Source: Anthonomus grandis grandis
Taxonomy: Eukaryota > Arthropoda > Insecta > Coleoptera > Curculionidae
Length of the DNA stretch: 64,000 nt
Direction: 5' to 3'
Assembly: GCF_022605725.1 (NCBI RefSeq)
Contig: NC_065549.1
Location: forward strand, 20,737,614 to 20,801,613
The notes beneath the pieces are model-generated. The model was not told the DNA's origin. It searched no databases and worked only from the letters and a program-made list of their open reading frames with translations. The position numbers and the translations under genes are program-made. Shown in pieces: positions 51,474-63,480 of this stretch (the stretch's first letter is position 1; every line of letters starts with the position of its first letter).

Positions 51474-53305
51474 TATATCTATATTTGTGTTCTGTGATTA
51501 ATATGTATAAGATAATTATTAAAAGTTAAAAAATAAAATAAAATTAAAGATTGTACCAATATAACTCGACAACATGAAGGTACCTCGCATTCAATAACAA
51601 TAATTATATGGTTTAAAAATGAAATAGAACCATTTTATTTCTTTAAACTAACTAAGTATGAAATTAGCAACGGAATAAGTTTTTCTTTCCTGTAATAATA
51701 ATATAATGAAATTATTTTATTGTATTAAGACAATAAAATGCATTTGCAGCATTTTATTTTGCTTAACTTTATATTAATAGGTAGGTACATTATTATATCT
51801 ACTTAAATTTATTAACGAGATTATTTATTTATTTTCATTTATATTGCGTTTAAAATTATAATGAGGAGAAGATATTAAATTAGAAGATGGAAATTTACAA
51901 TTAGAACCCAAAAACTATATAGAGACACTGTGTATAATTATGTATAGGTAATTTTATTGCTTTCATTATAATATTAGGTATATCAACACAATATTATTAA
52001 ATATACATAATTGTCAATATAAATGTAGAAGGTAAAATACGTAAAAAGAATAAAAATGATAAGATTATTATAATCAAACCACTAACCACACTTTTTGGTG
52101 AACGAACGGGCGAGAAACAAAACACCACGGAACTAGTCGAACTCACATAACGAACCGAGGTACGGATTCCTACAATTATGCCCTCCTCATTTTTATAGTG
52201 GTTGTGTCCTTTTGATGTTGGTAATGAACTTGACATTTGACGTGTGAGTATAGCGGATTGCCTAGTTTTTGACGATTTTTAAACGACGCTTGGGTATATC
52301 GTCTGCAACAGGCGATGTATCTTTCTCCTTATTTAATACGTGAATAATGTATCACCATCTTTATTTAAAGGTATTTGCTTCAGTTTCTCAAAACCGAATT
52401 ATTGTGAATTGTCCGTCTGTGTCTGTGTTGTTTATAATAGAATAACATATTGAGTTGTTGACAGAATAATATATTTTTTTCTATATAAACCCTTTATAAT
52501 TACAAACCCTCATAAAATCATCTATATTTTGATTCTTATATATGGTTGTACCTATTAATGTGGAAACACTGTACATGGAAGGAAAGTAAAACTTGTAATA
52601 GTAAAAATAGAAAGACAATAAGTGTTTTTAACTGAATTTGTTAAGTAAATACAAGCAAAAATTTAAATGAATATCATGATTTTCATAGTATTAGGATTTA
52701 TAAGATTCAAGATTATCAGAATGATAAAACAAATACTTTAAAATGCACGCATCTATTCCAAGTAGATTGAAACTTTGTCTCATTTAGGTGAGAATTACTT
52801 TCTTTCATAAATTTATCAAAATTCTTAAAGAAGTACCAGAAAAATCACAGATCTAACGCAACTATCTTAAATTCTTACCTATATATAACTTTCTATTTTG
52901 TATTTTTGTAAACATAACCTCTCAAGAACTTTAATTGTTTTGTTTCCCTACAGTTGGCACAATTAAAATTCGTCAGAGTGACCAACATAGAAAGGACGCA
53001 ATCACGCAAAATGGCGGCCCCCTAGTAGTGGTCATTTACTTTTCATTGAATTGGCAGTCCAGGTATATTTTTAAGTTCGTGCATCTGGTACACATGTGAT
53101 TAACTCCTCCTCTTATTTTACTCTCTCTATAGTTGATATTTTGATGCTAAAACATTATTGAAGAATATTATACAGTTGTATTTATAATCCTTTAGCTTCA
53201 TATTATATAAGAAAAATAATAAAAAACTCACAATTATTAATTATTTATATTATGACAATAATAGCCATTTTTAAGCACAATTTTTTAGAAGTAATAACGT
53301 AATTT

Positions 53306-54190
53306 TTGCCATTTGGACTGTGCAATGCTCCTGCTAATATTAAACGTCTGATGGCAACGATTTTAAAAAGATTGTTCTGGAAGAATTGTTTGGTTTACCT
53401 TGATGACATTATTGTGGTAGAAAAATAGTTTGAAGAGGTTCTTGACTAAAGTTAAGCTCAAAAAATGTGACCTGTGCAGTAACTGGCACATGTCGTTTCC
53501 AGTCAAGGAGTTGCGGCTGACAACGCCAAGTTTAAGACTATTAAAGATTGGTACAGTTCCCAAAGACAAACATGAATTACGTAGTTTATTGGGATTATGC
53601 GCTTATTACTGAAGCTACGTTAAGGTATTTGTCAACCTTGCGAAACCGTAGCTGTCCAAGCCCAAGCGTAACTATTGCGTCACCCGCCGAGAGCTTGCTA
53701 TATCCAGATAGTCCTAACCTGGATAAAGAAAGGAAAAAAGCCAACTTGGAATAAAATTGCCAAATTATCTGTCGGTGTCAAGCCATATAAAGCAACATGG
53801 AACTCCATAGTTTTGGAAGATTAACTGTTGCGGAGGCAAATGGTAGACCACGACGGCAAAGAAGAGGTGTGTCAAAGGCATCTTAGAGTAACAAAGAGCC
53901 TGAGAAAATTGAGATGAGGGACAGATTTTTTGGATCAATTAGATCAATAGCAAGCCAGACATAAGGGACTGGTGCAGGAGATGCGTTGTATATGCGTCAA
54001 ATAAAGCGCGGTAGCGAAATCAGAGGGCTTTGCTATGTCAGTACAACATGGGAAATTCCTTTGAAAGGACTGCTATTGACGATTCTAAGCTGTTTTCCAA
54101 ATCAGAAGCAGGAAGTAGGTACATTCCCAAATCAGAAGCAGGAAATAAATACATCGTGGTCGATGGACTGGTCTATAGTTTTAGTCTAGT
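53306..54190 (+). mobile_element. Gypsy-type LTR retrotransposon pol remnant
   Basis: RT: LPFGLCNAPANIKRLMATIL and CLVYLDDIIVV (catalytic YLDD box) at 53306-53420, then a worn KKCDL block and VPKDKHELRSLLGLCAYY at about 53549-53610. Integrase: the zinc-finger end and core start, readable across frames at about 53955-54180, ending in KYIVVDGLVYSF. The RNase H region between is largely gone, and no LTRs were seen. A string of about 19 bp, CCAAATCAGAAGCAGGAA, is tandemly repeated at 54098 and 54128. Confidence 0.7.
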
Positions 54191-54276
54191 GGTGCACTTA
54201 TATTGACTTTTGTCGAGTAGCTCACTCATTAAGTTAAATTTATTTAAGTTGAATTAATAGATTTTTTAGATTTCCA

Positions 54277-54480
54277 TTGAATCCATCCTTACAAAAATCT
54301 TGGAGGAAAATTTGCCATGTAAGTCCGACTAAAAATGTCACCAATTATCGAGTTTGCTCCAAACACTTTTCTGGTTCTGATTTTAACAACCCTAATAATT
54401 CTGTGCGACTTAGATGGGATGCTGGAGTAGAAATGATATTCACATGGAGTAAAAACACAACACCTATTTGTTCAGTTTAA
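54277..54480 (+). pseudogene. THAP-domain fragment
   Basis: Reads SPTKNVTNYRVCSKHFSGSD, then FNNPNNSVRLRWDAG. The C-S-K-H-F...D-F core is the second half of a THAP zinc finger, with the C-x2-H pair present and the first cysteine pair absent. It is a single piece with no downstream transposase, so probably from a P-type or THAP-bearing transposon. Confidence 0.5.
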
Positions 54481-54539
54481 AGAAAATAATGACACATCCA
54501 GATTGACACATCCTTCTCAAAAACTGATTTCATTTAGAG

Positions 54540-55635
54540 AACACTATTTTCACTCAGAGAATTTAGAGAAAATGCTTTGGTTGGTTTCTGAACATTTTTT
54601 TAAACACTTTTTTTGTGACCAACATGACATTGTAAGACAAATTGTTCAAGGTAATACTTAATAATTTATAAATATTTAAAGGATATAAATCAAAAGTCAA
54701 CTTTAAAACCACAACGACAATCTTTAAGTGTTGGTCATTCTAAAAAACAGAAAAAGTGTTGACAATCTGAAATGCCTTTAAAAAAACAAAAATTTTGAAT
54801 ATCCTCAGAAATCAGAAAAATTTAGTTTTTTAACTTTTTAGCTAATGATACTAAGATATTAGTAGGTAATATCTTATTTTTTTAAAGTTGATTCAGCTTT
54901 TTGAAAATCGCTGAATTTTAATTATTGCTTAAATATTTTTAAAATACCTTTAAACCTTAAGCTAAATTACCTTTTGATAGTAAATGTTATGCTTTTTACA
55001 GTCCTATTTTATTTACTGACCCATAATTAAAATCATGTTAATTGATTAAAGTAACATTATAGAATAATATAGAACAATTTAAAGTATTTTTAGAACCTTA
55101 ATTGTGATCATAACAACTATAATAATCAATACTTACAATAATAAGACTTATGTATTTCGGATCATTAGGATGAAATACTTATTAGAATAATTAATTTTAA
55201 CCCTATTAGGATATAATATTGTATACGCAATATACTGCCTTAATCTGTTTTATTATGTTTCATGTTCCATACTTCCTAGAGAAAATCCCACTGACTTGTG
55301 ACATCTTAATTGTGACTAACCAAAAATCAAAAGTAGTATTTTGCTTTTATTTGCTTAAAAATACCATACCTTATTAATACCATATTACAGTTTATAGTAT
55401 TTAATTTAGAATATATTGTAACAATTTTTTATGTGTTTTAAAGCCCTTTGTTAAATTTATTTTATTAATTCATTTAAAAATAAAATATTTAAAAGACATT
55501 TTAGTTTTGTTTTTTTTTTAATTTGATCCCAAAGCTATCGTGCCAATTTATAATTCTTGGTAAGTATCAATATCTAATTATCTAAAATGTCCTAAATAAG
55601 CAATGTCTTGAAACTATTTAAATTATATCTTTCAT
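54540..55635. other. AT-rich DNA, nothing recognised
   Basis: No open frame, terminal repeat or motif could be assigned. Confidence 0.45.
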
Positions 55636-55639
55636 CACT

Positions 55640-55905
55640 CATCAGCTGACGCATCAACTTCTGTAATTCTGCAAATTGCTTCAAATTTAAATATCGGGCA
55701 ATAAATCGGGCTTAAATTTCCCGCCACATGCCACCCAAGATGGTTGCCCCCATCTTTGTCAACAACGTCATAAAGCTGTCAACGGAATTCCTGTCTATTC
55801 ATTAGGCAACACGCATTTCTCTATATTTGTGTTCTGTGCTCACGAGGATGTTTCGCCACGAACCCAGCTGGCAACCCGCATTTTAAAATTTTATTTTCTA
55901 TTATT
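55640..55905 (+). promoter_or_regulatory. Promoter-like segment with an E2F-type site
   Basis: This stretch is clearly more GC-rich than its surroundings. It contains TTTCCCGCC (55717-55725), the E2F/DP consensus, and AAGATGG (55738-55744). It precedes a possible first exon at 56056 by about 200 bp. It is not part of any repeat recognised here. Confidence 0.35.
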
Positions 55906-56055
55906 TTGAGGTTATGTAGTTACTATATTTTTGTCTTCTTATTTGTGTACTACTTTTGAATAGAATTTTTTTTTAATAGTTGATATAGCTGGTGACAGAA
56001 TTATTAAATCTAAGAATTAAATTAACACTTAGCTCCCAAAGAAGTTCAACTAACA

Positions 56056-56071
56056 ATGAAGAAAAAGAACG
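56056..56071 (+). CDS. Possible first coding exon of an unknown gene
   Basis: ATG in a good context (AACAATGA) opens MKKKN plus one base, then GGTAAGC, a strong donor. The next AG (56103) leaves an implausibly short 32-bp intron and a quick stop, so any true second exon is farther right or outside the window. The reading is supported only by start context, donor and the promoter-like segment. It mirrors PhK-beta, whose first coding exon is also tiny. Confidence 0.3.
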
Positions 56072-56079
56072 GTAAGCTT

Positions 56080-57955
56080 CTCATGTTATATTCTAATTCT
56101 TTCAGCAAACTCCAACCAAACAAGAAATTTACTAGAAGGGAGCAAAAGGAGGCACTAGGCAATAATAATTTATTTACATACAAACAGAGAACAAGAGGTT
56201 AAAAATAAGATCACAATATTAATATTAAAATACAATGTCCTACAAATATACCAAAGGTACATAAATCATTTAAAGTTTTCTCTAAAGGAGAGTTATACCT
56301 TAGTGTAGTGGTACATAATATAGTGGCAACACTAACCATTCTTACTATGAGAGCATTTCCCTAATAATTTGTTCTATAGTATGGTAAACAATAAGAGTGG
56401 CAGATACAGTACATTCATTTAATATATTGTATTTGAAAAAAATTATGCAGTAATTTCGAGCAGCAAAAAAAACAAAGAGTCAAAATAAACAAATAACAAA
56501 ACTAAGCATTGCCATGGAATCTAATTAAGTAGTGATAAATAGGTCTTGGATGCTTAATATGTAATTTAAGACCCAATAATCATTGCTAAAAAATAATCAT
56601 CAACTAAAAAACATCCTGTAATTCTAAATTAAATTAAGAAAATAGCTTTAAGGTAGTAAACATCTTAAATGCATATTTTTATATAAAAACATTACTTTAA
56701 CAAGAGATTGTCTATGAAACGTTTTTGCTTTAGCAACTATGGATCAGTAGTGTTATAAACATACAAATATGAAAATTATGCATTTTAAAAGGACGTCAGT
56801 AGAAGTGCATTTGAAACAATACATAAAAAGTATCTTACATTTTTGGGCATAACTTAAAGGGACACAACTTACACTTATATATACATTTTAATATAAAATT
56901 AATTCATACAAGTATAAATGAGCAATGAAACTTAATTTGATTTAAGGAATATTTTACCTATTACTTTTTAATTATTTTGGTTTTTTTTATGTCATGTATA
57001 TAAAGAATAAAAACAATAAATCATTGTCGAACAAAGTTTTTTTTTCTCTAATTCATTCAGTTCAAAGCACCCATCAATTGATGTGGTTAAACACTATTGC
57101 ATAATGAAAAGGATTATTCTTCTCGATATGAGTTCCCAGAATAGTAACAGATATATTTTAATTAAAAATACAAATAGAGGAATTAAATTTTGCGTAATTT
57201 TTGGTGTCAAATATTGGTTGTAATAGGCCATTTTTTGGTTATTTGAGTATTGACTTATAGCCTGTAGAGATCAAAACATTGTTAAAATGATCATTTAAAA
57301 TACATACATTACATAATCGTTTCAGCGATTTATTACCAAGATACAAGATGATTCAAATGTTAAAGTATGTTGAATCATATATTTAAAAAAATCGGCTTTT
57401 TTGTATATATAACTCATGTGAGAATTTATGTTTACAATTCTTCTAGTTGAGAAATGCTAAATGTACCTTATTGTTGACTGTATGTCCTTATAAATATAAA
57501 TGTAAATGTACCCTGTTATCTGATAATTGTTTTAAATAGATAACACATAACACATAAACATAGCAGTTTGCAAAAAAAACCCTCTAAGATACATCTATAT
57601 CACACTGTGCAACAAGCATTTCTGAAAGTGACTATGATTCTATAATTATAAAGTTGATACCATATTATAAACCCATATTCTAATTTTGAGCATATGTAAG
57701 ACAAGAAAAGTAGTTTTAGAGTAATAGTTTTTTAAAATATCAATAGTTAAGTAGCAACAATAAATAAAACTTATTAATGTAGTAAAATCTGAAGCAATTT
57801 TTACATGGTTGCCAAAACTTAATTTCAATCATAAGTAACCCTCAGATTAGTTGCATCATACACAAACCTCATCAACACAACATTATTTTCTGTATAAATA
57901 CATTCAATTGTCAATAGTTTTCTAGAAAATTATAAAATAAAGTGTTTTTTAACAT
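56080..57955. other. No gene recognised
   Basis: AT-rich. It might be the first intron of a gene starting at 56056. No splice-bounded coding block was seen. Confidence 0.4.
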
Positions 57956-57959
57956 TTAA

Positions 57960-58220
57960 ATAAAAGTTATTCACTTTTCACCAATTCTCGACTTTATTAA
58001 GATTTACCTGAAGGAAGTCATCTTCAGTATCTCTTTTTGTAAATAATTTTATATCATCTGCAAACTGTAATCTTTGTGTGGATAATAATTCGAAAAGATC
58101 ATTAATATATAATAAAAAAACAAATGGTCCCAAGTTATATTGAAAGAAGTTGTCCATTTTCTCAAAGAGGCCTAGATTCCAAAATCTAAAGGAGACAACA
58201 CAAAGTCTCTGTCTCAAAAA
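57960..58220 (-). mobile_element. LINE RT fragment, minus strand
   Basis: The minus strand reads NLGPFVFLLYINDLFELLST, QRLQFADDIKLFTKRD (catalytic FADD) and LNKVENW before a stop. This is the palm of a jockey-type RT. It is abruptly joined at about 58220 to a plus-strand LINE. Confidence 0.7.
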
Positions 58221-58249
58221 AAAGTTTTTTTAAGGATGTGAGTAGTAAT

Positions 58250-60000
58250 ATTGATTCCTTACATTATATTCAGCAAGTGTCAGTCCAAGTCTTTTATCTT
58301 TCATCCTGTTCATCTCACCGAAGTTAAGGATGCAATTAAAAGCTTAAAAAACCATAAATCATCTGGAGCTGATGGAATATCATCATTACTAGTCTGTTTA
58401 CTAGCCTCAGCATTGAATGTCTTGGTTTCTGCTATAAACAATTCCTGGAGTAATGGCATTTTTCCTTCATGTTTAAAAGAGGCAGGTTTTGGTTATGGTC
58501 TCTCTTCAGAAGGGTGGGGATTATCTAACCTTTCCAAGATAGTTGAAAAGCTTGCAAAAAGCAGAATTTTGTCCTTTTTACAACAAAATAGCATTTTATC
58601 TGCAAATCAATTTGGATTTTTAAGTTGGCAAAGGGACTCATGATGCGGTTTTTAGCTTTTTGGAAAATATCTTTGTGTCCTTGAATTCTGGAGAGTCGGC
58701 AGCAGCAATATTTTGTGATCTATCTAAGACATTTGATTGTGTAGATCATGGAATACTATTGCTCAAGATCAATAAATATTGTTTGAGGGGTGTGGGATTG
58801 CAAAGGCTGGAAACCTATCTATCAAATCATACTCAGAGACTGGCTGGAAACCTATCTATCAAATCATAGTATCCGGGTGTTTGTCTGATTCTAGATCCCT
58901 TAAGTCTGGAGTATCTCAAGGTTTAGTGTTAGGGCTACTATTATTTTTGCTGTTTGTAAATAACTTAAGCTCATTGAGACTGCAAAGCAAAGTAGTTCTG
59001 AAGATTTTATTGGGGTGGTGTGCTTCAAACATGCTTATGTTTGATGTGGACAAGACTTTTATTATGGAATTTAAGTGTGACATCCAGGGTATGATATTTA
59101 GTGATGAGTCCCCCTTCCAAAACAAAGAAAACTGCAAGTTCCTTGGTATTAGTATTGATGGTTGCCTTCGATTCAAAGATCTTATCATAAATCTTAAAAT
59201 TAAAAGCATTAAAATTATCCTCTGGATGCTTCACAATAAGGATAACAAGTCATGAGCTGGGAGGCATGGTTACACATTCAGTGTACTTTTCTCTTGTTGA
59301 GTCTCATCTTCATTATGGCATGCCTTTTTGCGGCTTAAGCAACATTATGAACATTATTTTTATTTGATTTTTATTTGATTTATGTGAACATTATTTTTGT
59401 GATTCACAAAAAAGCATTTAAATAGCTGAGTTAAGAGATTCTTCTAAACCCCTCTTCATATATTGAAAATCTTAACTCAATTTTCTCTTTTCTTTCTCAG
59501 AAGCAGCTACTCTTATTCATAAAAGGCCTAAATCTTCCTCTAACACTGGTCATATGACTCATCAGATAGATAATTTATCCCTACATCCTCCCTTACCAGA
59601 AACTCGAATATATACTTTAGTAAAAAAATTTACAATCCTGTTCCTCTATGTATTAGACAAACATTAGATATTTAAAAATTAAAAAGTTAAAATCGCTTCT
59701 AATAACTTAACTTTGAACTGCGGTCTAACATCATAACATCATATTTTGAAATATCTTTTGTCTCTTAAACTTCTTAACTAACTTTTAACTGCTTTTGACA
59801 GCAGTTTTACTTATTTATAAGCCTCTTTTGTTATTTCTGTATAATGTGTTTTTTTTTTTTTAATTTTATAGTTTAAAAATATTTCTTAATTCTTCTAGGA
59901 ATTTGTATTTTTTTAGTTTTTTGGATGCTTTTACACAAGATTTTGTCTTACATAATATAGCAAATTTTCTTTCTTTCTGGCTTTTTTTTCTTTTCTCTTT
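58250..60000 (+). mobile_element. Degenerate LINE, catalytic box deleted
   Basis: Blocks: LKNHKSSGADGISSLLVCLL, GIFPSCLKEAGF, LSKIVEKLAKSRILSFL, NQFGFLSW, IFCDLSKTFDCVDHGILL, SGVSQGLVLGLLLFLLFVNN, then LSSLRLQ joined straight to a segment matching QKVVRSL...WC at the C-terminal side. The span that holds FADD in the related copy (47195-47230) is absent. A 37-bp tandem duplication (unit at 58805, repeated at 58842) shifts the frame just before the SGVSQG block. Confidence 0.8.
58805..58868 (+). repeat. 37-bp tandem duplication inside LINE
   Basis: GGCTGGAAACCTATCTATC and the following bases at 58805-58831 recur at 58842-58868. The period of 37 is not a multiple of three, so it is a loss-of-function change in the LINE. 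Confidence 0.9.
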
Positions 60001-60566
60001 ATCCAAGTTTTTGAACAAAAAATAATTTTTTGAGACTGAGACATTCTATAGTCTCCATTAAGTCTCAAGTTACATTTCCCAAGCAACTTTATATGCATAA
60101 GACTTAAATCCTTTATATTTCACAAATTGTTTATGACCCCATCAATAAGATTAAAGCAACTAATTGCTTAGAAAAACCAAAATATATGAGCCTATGAAGA
60201 AGTACAAAGTGCAGAAATCAAGGTAAAATACATCAACTTGACCTAATGCTGATACAAATAATCATTTAGGCACACTAGGTTTACTGCACAGCAGCAATTG
60301 TTAACAAAAGAAAATTAATTAAATGCTAAGTCTTCTAATTTCACAGGGGAGTATATTTGTATATTCTATTATAAAGAAGTTTGAAAAAGTTTAGAAAATA
60401 ATACATATGAATTTGAATATAATTTTTAGACCTCTTTTTGAAAACCCAGCCTATTCTTGCACTCTTCCATTTATTGGGCAAGACTGTTGTAGTCAAAATA
60501 AAATTAAAAATATGTGAAACCTGCAAGTACGGGCACTCCATCGGTATCAAAAATCAACTTAATGAC

Positions 60567-61960
60567 TTTTATTTATTTATTTGTTACAACTATTAACAAT
60601 TACAAGGCGCCAGTTACAAATACTAACTTAACCTACCATAAAAAGTACTGAAATATATAATAAAAGGAAATACAAAAATGAGCAAACAAACAATGTACAT
60701 AAAAACACAGAAATTACTTATACTAATAAAATACAATAACAAATACCTGATTTATCATTATCAGTGCAGTTCTGTTTCACTTTATTTAGTATTATTTTTC
60801 TAAACTTATTCAGACTAGTTGAATTAATGTCAAGATTGGAAGCATACATGCCCTTGGCTGGGGTACTCTTTGAAGTTGTTCACCTTTTAAGGTGTAATTA
60901 AAAATATGGGTGAATATTTAGGGTGAATGACATACCAGCCCACTTACTGACATGTAATCTGAAGCTATTTAATTCACACCCAACGCCTGACAATAATTCT
61001 TTAACTGAATCTGAAGGAAACACTTGAAATCGTCGGCAAACAATAATCCCCTTGCATTCTTAATATTGCAAGTCAGACCGTTGACAGCAGCCAAAAACAG
61101 GAGTGGTCCAAAATTGCAGCCCTGTGGAACACCAGAAGTACTTTTAAAGACACATAACTTGGAACCTTTAATTTCAACATATTGAAGCCTACAACTGAGC
61201 TATGACTGAATTAGGCACGTAATAGAAGAAGATACATCTAAGTCTGACAAAGATTTCAGTATTGTACACTGCCTCACTCTATCAAATGCTTTCTCCATAT
61301 CTGTATAGATAATATTAACCTGGGATTTTCCATTAATAGCTTCATGAATATATAGACACAATGAGGTAAGATTAGTGAAAGTTGATTTTGGGCAAGTTGA
61401 CTTGAAGTAATGCAATCCTATTTCACCAAATAGGTGCTCAAAGATAATCAATTCCAAGACTTCAGAAATAGAGCTCATAATAGTAATTGGACGATAGTTT
61501 AAGGCGAATTATTTTAGCAATTTTCCTCCTATCTGTATAAATGAAAGTTCAGAGAATAATATTAAGATATCCTAGCGGCTTCAACAAATGATCACAGCAG
61601 CCCTTCAATACATAAACTGAAATGCCCTCGGGACCAATAGCCTTGTTTCCTTTAATTTTGTTGATAGCCTTTATAAACTCATCTTCAGAGACCACTGGAC
61701 CACAAAAAAAGGACACGGACTTCGCGAAAAAATTCGCGAACCAATCTTCAACCTCTTGAGAACCTGAATAAATGCTGTCCCCAAATGTCATTAATCCATG
61801 ATATCCGCCGAATCTCTCGAGGATTTCACAAGGGACCAAAACATTCTGGGATTTGTTTGTAACGCAGATTCCACGTCTTAACAATTTTAACTTGGGTAGC
61901 AATGAAGCTGTCTTTGATTGCAAACAATACATTACTTATTATTCTACTGCTATCCTTTCT
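60567..61960 (-). mobile_element. 5'-truncated LINE, minus strand
   Basis: Minus-strand blocks from right to left: FIKAINKIKGNKAIGPEGIS and VLKGCCDHLLKPLGYLN (61700-61555), STFTNLTSLCLYIHEAI with IYTDMEKAFDRVRQCTILKS (61390-61235), EIKGSKLCVFKSTSGVPQGC and FGPLLFLAAVNGL (about 61190-61085), and an FADDF catalytic box (about 61045). The frame is broken between blocks. The tail is an (AAAT)n-like run at 60568-60583. Confidence 0.75.
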
Positions 61961-61969
61961 AAAAATAAG

Positions 61970-63480
61970 TCCGTCGTTAAATCTAAACTCTGCATTACTA
62001 ATGGAATCATTCGACCATAAACTGATTTTTATATTGATCTATAATATATATTTTTTGTTTCTGCAATAAATAGGTAGAAAATAAAATTTAAAAAACAATG
62101 ATTTATTAAAGTTGTTTACCAATTTGTCCTAACTGGAAACAACTTAATTTTGGAACACTGACTTTTGAATTTTAGTTTATGGTTTTTTTGACTTGCAAAT
62201 TTTTGGGAGAACGAAAAGAAAGCATCATCTTAAAAAAAAGCACTAAAATGTTTATTTATGTGAGATAATTTTTATGTGATAGATGTTGATTCATCCTTTT
62301 TTGGGAATATGAATTTTTTCAAATTTAAATTTTGTCATGACCATAAAAGAAAGCATCAATCCCCATGAACAGAGTTGGATTGGGTTGGGCAGCCCTTAGA
62401 CACTTAAATTGAACATATTAAATGCGCGATAATTATGGTTTGTGATGATGTATTTAAGGAATGTGTAGTGAGTATTTAGGGAGGGTTAAAATACAATATT
62501 CAGTTAAATTTTTTATATAGTAATATGAACATTGAGCAGTAGACATTTCACTTATGAGTAATTCCTTGTGAAAATCAGAATTTACCTGTGATTTATGTTA
62601 ATAACTGTAAACTTTTACTTAAACCTTAAGAAATCGCGACATTGCCAATATTAATTTTTTTTTCAAATTCAAAAGTGCTTAGTTGAAAAATTAAAAATTC
62701 TGTGGTCAAAGCGAAATTGTCATAAAAGTGAACAGAACCATTAAATACATACAAAACCACAGTTATATAAAAACAATTCAAAATAATAATATAAATGTAA
62801 AGAATTTAAAAGTACAAACACTGATATTAAACATGATTACATTAACAGACAAATATCACAATAAAAGCAAAATAATTATAAGTAATAAATAAGTCAAATG
62901 TTAAAATGCATCCAGGTAGAATTCTTTCATACTGTAATAAGCCCTACCCAATATAAAAATCTTAAAGGAGGAAGGTATCATCTTTTTATTTATTAGTTGT
63001 TTGCTGCTGCAATTATTTTTTCATGAACCTGTTTTGAACCTGATATTTTAAAGATATAAGAAGAGGGACATCAATATTTCATACAAATTTACGATTACGA
63101 TTTGGTTTTTGATCATTATTTAAATCCAGCTATTATGTACCTAAAGAAAGTGCAGAGTAGTTGAACCTTTAATAACATTAATAAATTAAGGTATAAGTTC
63201 CAATATATTTTTCAATTTTTTTTTCAAAAACAGCAAAAATAGTACCACTTTTCAAAAATAAGGTCATTTAAGATAAGTTAAGCAATAATGAATACAAATA
63301 TAAACTAATTAGGTTTGTTAAGTTATTTTATTTGTGTGATGAGGGTAAATAAGTTCGAAACATTAATTAGATAATTTTTTTGAGTTATTCTATTGCAAGT
63401 AAATTTTAAAGCTTATTACAGCGCAATTTAAGAAAAATCTTGTTTCTTTTTCTGATTATATTTCAAGCCGCAGAGTAAAA
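61970..63480. other. AT-rich DNA, nothing recognised
   Basis: No coding or repeat structure could be assigned. Confidence 0.4.

Larger units (their letters stand above)
50102..53081. mobile_element. Giant foldback element, ~1-kb inverted arms
   Basis: The left arm, from 50149, and the right arm, ending at 53081, are inverted copies over about 1 kb at roughly 90% identity. Outer ends read CACGAAC-TAAAAATATACCTGG and its complement. Shared landmarks are the AAAATGGCGG / CCGCCATTTT blocks, the block near 50400-50480 / 52760-52840, and the ATACATTATTCACGTATT block near 50922 / 52350. A 120-bp palindromic insertion (51076-51204) interrupts the left arm only, after which the arms continue to about 51300 and from about 52090. 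A second copy of the end motif precedes the left arm (50102-50148). The centre is AT-rich with a TA microsatellite. There is no transposase. Confidence 0.8.
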
